Assembly: GCA_018712905.1 (NCBI GenBank)
Contig: DVGD01000028.1
Span: 1 to 8,753 of the forward strand
Direction: 5' to 3'
DNA: 8,753 bases
From: Candidatus Avoscillospira stercoripullorum
GTDB lineage: Bacteria; Bacillota; Clostridia; Oscillospirales; Oscillospiraceae
The position numbers and the translations under genes were made by a program. Below the pieces are notes generated by a model. The model was not told the DNA's origin and searched no databases. It worked only from the letters and a program-made list of their open reading frames with translations. Positions 5,464-8,753 of the stretch are shown in pieces (positions within the stretch are counted from its first letter, which is position 1; each line of letters begins with the position of its first letter).

Positions 5464-7059
5464 ATGATTACAGTGAGCAATCTCTCCGTGCAGTTTGGCG
5501 GCTCGGTGCTCTTCAAGCAGGTGGATCTTCAGTTCACCGCCGGCAACTGCTATGGCATCATCGGCGCCAACGGCGCGGGAAAGTCCACCTTTCTCAAGGT
5601 GCTCTCTGGAGAGCTGGACAGCACCACCGGCTCTGTTTCCATCCAGCCCGGCGTGCGCATGTCCATTTTACAGCAGGATCAGTTCCAGTACGACGCCCAC
5701 ACCATTATGGACACGGTGATCATGGGCAACCAGCATCTCTACGACGTGATGAAGGAGAAGAATGCCCTCTATGAAAAGCCCGACTTTTCTGAGGAGGACG
5801 GCATCCGCGCCGCCGAGCTGGAGGCGGAGTTCGCCGAGATGGACGGCTGGGAGGCCGAATCCGACGCCAGCCGCATTTTGCAGGGTCTGGGCATCCCGGT
5901 GGAAAATCACTACGACCTCATGGGCGACACCGACCCGAGAATGAAGGTGAAGGTCTTGCTGGCGCGGGCGCTCTTCGGCAAGCCCGACATCGTCATGCTC
6001 GACGAGCCCACCAACAATCTGGACATCGAGGCCATCAACTGGCTGGAGGACTTCCTCCTGGACTACGAGGGCACCGTGATCGTGGTGAGCCACGACCGCC
6101 ACTTCCTCAACACCGTCTGCACCCACATTGTGGACATTGACTACGGCAAGATCAAGATGTACGTGGGCAACTACGACTTCTGGTACGAGTCCTCCCAGCT
6201 CATCCAGAGCCTCATCAAGAACAAGAACAAGCGCAACGCCGAAAAGATCGAGGAACTTCAGACCTTCATCGCCCGCTTCGCCGCCAACAAGGCCAAGAGC
6301 AAGCAGGCCACGTCCCGCCGCAAGCTCCTCGACAAGCTGACCATCGAGGAGATGCCCGCCTCGTCCCGCCGCTATCCCTTCGTGGGCTTCACCCCCGACC
6401 GGGAGGTGGGCAAGGACATCCTCTTCGTCACCGACGTCTCTAAGACCATCGATGGCGTCAAGCTCCTGGACAAGGTGACCTTCAACCTCAAAAAGGGCGA
6501 CAAGATTGCCTTTGTGGGCGAGAACGAACTGGCGCAGACGGTGATGTTCAAGATCCTCATGGGCGAGATGGAACCCGACGAGGGCACGGTCAAGTGGGGA
6601 CAGACCACGTCCCAGAGCTACCTGCCCAAGGACAACAGCGAATACTTTGAAGGCCACGAGGAATCCCTGGTGGACTGGATCCGGGAGTTCTCCGTGAAGA
6701 AGGACGACGTCTATCTCCGGGGCTTCCTGGGCAGGATGCTCTTTTCCGGCGAGGACGTGTTCAAGCCCGTCAATGTCCTCTCCGGCGGCGAGAAGGTGCG
6801 GTGCATGCTCTCGAAGATGATGCTCTCCGGCGCCAACGTCGTTTTGATGGATCAGCCCACCAACCATTTGGACATGGAGTCCATCCAGGCCGTGAACAAG
6901 GGGCTCATCGCCTTCCCGGGGAACATTCTCCTGGCCAGCCACGACCACGAGATGCTCCAGTCCGTGGCCAATCGTATCATTGAATTCCAGCCGGACGGCA
7001 CCATCCTCGATCGCATGGGTACGTACGATGAGTATTTAGAGTGGAAGCTCGCCCGGTGA
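5464..7059 (+). CDS. ykpA: ABC-F family ATPase, YbiT/YkpA type
   Basis: A soluble protein with two ATPase domains and no membrane segments. ABC-F proteins act on the ribosome, most as translation factors and some in antibiotic resistance; the YbiT/YkpA branch is not a classical resistance group. It has 531 aa. NBD1: Walker A GANGAGKST (34-42), Walker B MLDEPTNN with Asp180/Glu181, H-loop SHDRH (209-213), but no LSGG (MGDTDPRMK at 153-161, also degenerate in YbiT by recall). The interdomain linker lies at about 240-310. NBD2: Walker A GENELAQT (352-359) lacks the GK pair, signature LSGGE (439-443) is intact, Walker B is LMDQPTNH with Gln464 in place of the catalytic Glu, and the H-loop is SHDH (492-495). 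The ATG at 5464 has GCGAGG 11 nt upstream; a TTG at 5455 is too close to it. Codons are strongly C/G-ending, suggesting good expression. ridA follows 34 nt downstream. Confidence 0.92.
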   Translation: MITVSNLSVQFGGSVLFKQVDLQFTAGNCYGIIGANGAGKSTFLKVLSGELDSTTGSVSIQPGVRMSILQQDQFQYDAHTIMDTVIMGNQHLYDVMKEKNALYEKPDFSEEDGIRAAELEAEFAEMDGWEAESDASRILQGLGIPVENHYDLMGDTDPRMKVKVLLARALFGKPDIVMLDEPTNNLDIEAINWLEDFLLDYEGTVIVVSHDRHFLNTVCTHIVDIDYGKIKMYVGNYDFWYESSQLIQSLIKNKNKRNAEKIEELQTFIARFAANKAKSKQATSRRKLLDKLTIEEMPASSRRYPFVGFTPDREVGKDILFVTDVSKTIDGVKLLDKVTFNLKKGDKIAFVGENELAQTVMFKILMGEMEPDEGTVKWGQTTSQSYLPKDNSEYFEGHEESLVDWIREFSVKKDDVYLRGFLGRMLFSGEDVFKPVNVLSGGEKVRCMLSKMMLSGANVVLMDQPTNHLDMESIQAVNKGLIAFPGNILLASHDHEMLQSVANRIIEFQPDGTILDRMGTYDEYLEWKLAR

Positions 7060-7093
7060 GAATAGAATTCCATTATTTTTGGAGGTAATTATC

Positions 7094-7471
7094 ATGGCAA
7101 AGGTGATTCATACCAACAGTGCGCCCGCTGCGGTGGGTCCTTATTCCCAGGCCATCGACTGCGGCGACCTGGTGTTCTGCTCCGGCCAGATTCCCCTGGT
7201 GCCCGAGACCGGCGCTGTGGTGGAGGGCGGCATCGAAGCCCAGACCCGGCAGATCTTCGCCAACATCCAGGCCGTGCTCTCTGAGGCCGGTCTTGGCCTC
7301 AAGAACATCGTGAAGACCACGGTGTTTATGACCGATCTTGGCCAGTTCGGCGCCTTTAACGACGTCTATGGCTGGTACTTCCCCGAGAATCCCCCGGCGC
7401 GCTCCTGCGTGGAAGTCTCCAAGCTCCCCAAGGGCGTGGCTGTGGAAATCGAAGTCATCGCCAAGCGGTAA
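7094..7471 (+). CDS. ridA: RidA family (YjgF/YER057c/UK114) enamine/imine deaminase
   Basis: A small cytoplasmic enzyme that hydrolyses reactive enamine/imine intermediates (for example 2-aminoacrylate from serine or threonine dehydratases) and so protects PLP enzymes. It has 125 aa, full length for the family. Visible family features are the N-terminal PAAVGPYSQAI (11-21), FCSGQIPL (28-35), the central KTTVFMTDL (74-82) and the C-terminal ARSCVEV ... VEIEVIAKR. Arg103, Cys105 and Glu118 align with the conserved E. coli RidA Arg105, Cys107 and Glu120, the substrate-binding arginine and active-site glutamate, so activity is expected. The ATG at 7094 is chosen for a strong GGAGG (7081-7085) at 8-nt spacing; a TTG at 7079 overlaps that site. 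It is probably co-transcribed with the ABC-F gene. The strong terminator at 7548-7577 follows. Confidence 0.95.
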   Translation: MAKVIHTNSAPAAVGPYSQAIDCGDLVFCSGQIPLVPETGAVVEGGIEAQTRQIFANIQAVLSEAGLGLKNIVKTTVFMTDLGQFGAFNDVYGWYFPENPPARSCVEVSKLPKGVAVEIEVIAKR

Positions 7472-7494
7472 ACGCAATCTTATCAATCAAGACA

Positions 7495-7535
7495 CTGACG
7501 CGAAAGGGGTCACAGCCTGACGGGGAAGGGTCGCC
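7495..7535 (+). other. Imperfect tandem repeat and possible antiterminator arm in the leader of the hydE pair
   Basis: CTGACGCGAAAGGG (7495-7508) is repeated as CTGACGGGGAAGGG (7517-7530), 12 of 14 identical, with a 22-nt period. GTCA at 7509-7512 can pair with either neighbouring TGAC (7496-7499 or 7518-7521). GGGTCGCC (7528-7535) can pair with GGCG-ACCC in the terminator's left arm (7551-7559, one bulged C), which would block the terminator. This is not coding in any convincing frame and I do not recognise a known riboswitch consensus. Its role as a regulatory leader is inferred. Confidence 0.4.
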
Positions 7536-7547
7536 AACGAGACTGCC

Positions 7548-7577
7548 AAGGGCGCACCCGAAAGGTGCGCCCTTTTT
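7548..7577 (+). terminator. Strong intrinsic terminator after ridA; possible attenuator for the hydE pair
   Basis: AAGGGCGCACC (7548-7558) and GGTGCGCCCTT (7564-7574) are perfect 11-bp arms around the loop CGAAA, with TTTTT at 7573-7577. By shape it is a textbook rho-independent terminator. It closes the ABC-F-ridA unit, but it ends only 18 nt before the ATG of the next gene. That gap holds little more than the ribosome site, leaving no room for a promoter. Confidence 0.88.
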
Positions 7578-7595
7578 CGATCCCAAGGAGGAACT

Positions 7596-7853
7596 ATGGA
7601 AGAAAATCGCGTGGCCTTGCTTGGCGTGATTGTGGAAGACCCGGAATCCGCCGAAGCCCTCAATGCCCTGCTCCACCAGTATAAGGACTATATCATCGGC
7701 CGGATGGGGCTTCCCTACCGCCAAAGGCACATTAACATCATCAGCCTTGTCCTGGACGCCCCCAGCGACGTCATCAGCAGCCTTTCGGGGAAGGTGGGCA
7801 TGCTGCCGGGGGTTTCCTGCAAGGCGCTCTACTCCAAGGTGTCCCATGGATGA
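7596..7853 (+). CDS. TM1266-like small protein, putative [FeFe]-hydrogenase system regulator
   Basis: An 85-aa cytoplasmic protein of the TM1266-like family, commonly annotated as an iron-only hydrogenase system regulator and found beside H-cluster maturation genes. The family has a small ferredoxin-like fold reminiscent of the ligand-binding domain of NikR; its molecular role is not settled. Visible features are the opening strand RVALLGVIVED, the central IIGRMGLPYRQRHINIISLVLDAP (53 is near the middle of this stretch) and the C-terminal GKVGMLPGVSCKALYSKV, all typical by recall. No DNA-binding helix-turn-helix is present, so a direct repressor role is doubtful. A strong AAGGAGG site lies at 7584-7590, 5 nt before the ATG. 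The last 8 nt overlap the start of hydE, which supports a shared function and coupled translation. Confidence 0.82.
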   Translation: MEENRVALLGVIVEDPESAEALNALLHQYKDYIIGRMGLPYRQRHINIISLVLDAPSDVISSLSGKVGMLPGVSCKALYSKVSHG

Positions 7854-8753
7854 GCTGGTTGCCCAACTGATTGCCCACCGCTGCCTCTCCCAGGCAGAGT
7901 GGGAGGCGCTTCTTGCCCGCCGCCATCAGCTCGACCGGGAGGCGCTCTTCGCCCTGGCGCGCGCAGAGCGGGAGAAGTGGTTTGGAAACCGCATTTACAT
8001 CCGCGGCCTCATCGAGTGCACCAACTATTGCCGCTCCAACTGCTATTACTGCGGCATCCGCCGGGATAACCGCGCCCTCACCCGCTACCGCCTCTCCAAA
8101 GAGACCATCCTCGATCGCTGCGAGAAGGGCTATAGCTGGGGCTTTCGCACCTTTGTCCTCCAGGGCGGGGAGGACGGCGCTTTTACCCCGGACTTTGTAG
8201 CCGATGTGGTGTCGGAGATCACCCGGCGCTACCCCGATTGCGCCGTGACCCTCTCGCTGGGCGAGTGGGAGGAGGCGGTGTACCGGCTCTGGTACGAGGC
8301 CGGGGCACGGCGGTATCTCCTGCGCCACGAGACCGCCGATGAAGCCCATTTCCGCCTGCTCCACCCGCCGTCCCAGACTCTTGCCCACCGCCTGGCGTGT
8401 CTTCACGCGCTCAAATCCATCGGCTACCAGGTGGGCGCGGGGTTCATGGTGGGCTCACCGGGACAGAGCGAAAAAACCCTGGCCAAGGACTTCTGCCTGT
8501 TCCAGGCGTTCAAGCCCGAGATGGTGGGCATCGGCCCCTTCCTCCCCCAGAAGGACACGCCCCTGGGCGGCGAAGCCCCCGGCTCTCTGGAGGATACGCT
8601 CTTGCATCTCGCCCTCATCCGCCTGACATTGCCCGCCGTGCTCCTGCCGGCCACCACCGCCCTGGCCACCCTCCATCCCCAGGGACGGAAGCTGGGCTTT
8701 TTGGCCGGCGCCAACGTGGTCATGCCCAATCTCTCGCCCCCGGCGGTGCGGGG
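7846..8753 (+). CDS. hydE: [FeFe]-hydrogenase H-cluster radical SAM maturase HydE (C-terminus beyond right edge)
   Basis: A radical SAM enzyme that, with HydG and HydF, builds the 2Fe subcluster of [FeFe]-hydrogenase; HydE works on the iron-cysteine-CO-CN unit made by HydG. The visible 302 codons are most of a typical 340-360 aa protein. The radical SAM motif CxxxCxxC is clear at Cys62, Cys66 and Cys69 (NYCRSNCYYCG). Further HydE-like segments are VLQGGED (104-110), YLLRHETAD (157-165), GFMVGSPGQ (199-207), IGPFLPQKDTPL (229-240), LLPATTAL (266-273) and GANVVMPNLSP (288-298). The related BioB and PylB are alternatives, but the IGPF...DTPL and NVVMPNLSP stretches and the TM1266-like neighbour favour HydE. 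The ATG at 7846 overlaps the previous gene by 8 nt, with AAGGTG just upstream. hydG, hydF and hydrogenase genes may lie beyond the edge. Confidence 0.93.
   Translation, partial: MDELVAQLIAHRCLSQAEWEALLARRHQLDREALFALARAEREKWFGNRIYIRGLIECTNYCRSNCYYCGIRRDNRALTRYRLSKETILDRCEKGYSWGFRTFVLQGGEDGAFTPDFVADVVSEITRRYPDCAVTLSLGEWEEAVYRLWYEAGARRYLLRHETADEAHFRLLHPPSQTLAHRLACLHALKSIGYQVGAGFMVGSPGQSEKTLAKDFCLFQAFKPEMVGIGPFLPQKDTPLGGEAPGSLEDTLLHLALIRLTLPAVLLPATTALATLHPQGRKLGFLAGANVVMPNLSPPAVR

Noticed and set aside
5919..5949. Possible frameshift or damage at the missing LSGG of ABC-F domain 1
   Set aside because: The frame stays open and aligns on both sides; the YbiT/YkpA branch shows a degenerate sequence at this position.
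5668..6948. Long open frame (426 codons) on the minus strand across the ABC-F gene
   Set aside because: It is antisense to conserved ABC-F motifs; its composition (many Val, His, Leu, Gly, Asp) is typical of the shadow of a GC-rich gene.
7472..7595. Known riboswitch classes (cobalamin, TPP, SAM-I, c-di-GMP, ZTP, fluoride, guanidine, Moco)
   Set aside because: I compared remembered consensus cores by eye and none matched; short similarities such as GAGACTGCC are too small to count.
1..8753. CRISPR array, insertion sequence, tRNA or rRNA genes
   Set aside because: No regularly spaced repeats, transposase-like reading frame, terminal inverted repeats or cloverleaf/rRNA sequence were seen.

Overview
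The window looks like chromosomal DNA of a GC-rich, anaerobic Firmicute, most likely a gut clostridium of the Oscillospiraceae/Ruminococcaceae type. This is inferred from the gene content and is not proven: a maltodextrin importer of Gram-positive layout (lipoprotein binding protein, short MalF), a YkpA-type ABC-F protein, strong AGGAGG-like ribosome sites, and HydE with a TM1266-like protein, which mark a fermenter that matures an [FeFe]-hydrogenase.

Left half (1-5213, minus strand, read right to left): a maltodextrin/starch-oligosaccharide operon. It runs malE (lipoprotein), malF, malG, then a cytoplasmic GH13 neopullulanase/cyclomaltodextrinase-type enzyme. The genes are packed tightly (4-nt gap, then TTGA and ATGA stop/start overlaps). 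No ATPase gene is present, so the importer probably borrows a shared MsmK/MalK-type ATPase. Just downstream, on the same strand, begins a LacI-family regulator that runs off the left edge. It has its own extended -10 promoter, which lies inside the hairpin that follows the amylase gene.

Middle (5214-5463): a 250-bp divergent intergenic region that is unusually rich in dyad symmetry. Three near-perfect hairpins sit side by side at 5236-5334. Nearer the ABC-F gene come a fourth hairpin and a plus-strand terminator-like stem with a T-run. I see no convincing -35/-10 pair for either divergent operon.

Right half (plus strand): a YbiT/YkpA-type ABC-F ATPase (5464-7059) followed by ridA (7094-7471). 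In the ABC-F protein every degraded ATP-site motif maps to the same composite nucleotide site. A 124-nt gap then carries an imperfect tandem repeat and a strong intrinsic terminator ending only 18 nt before the next start codon, with a possible competing antiterminator. The last two genes are a TM1266-like small protein and hydE, overlapping by 8 nt; hydE runs off the right edge.

Most genes belong to known families. The least explained parts are the two structured non-coding stretches, in front of the ABC-F gene and in front of the hydE pair. The second looks like an attenuator or riboswitch-type leader for H-cluster maturation genes, but I could not match it to a known RNA class.
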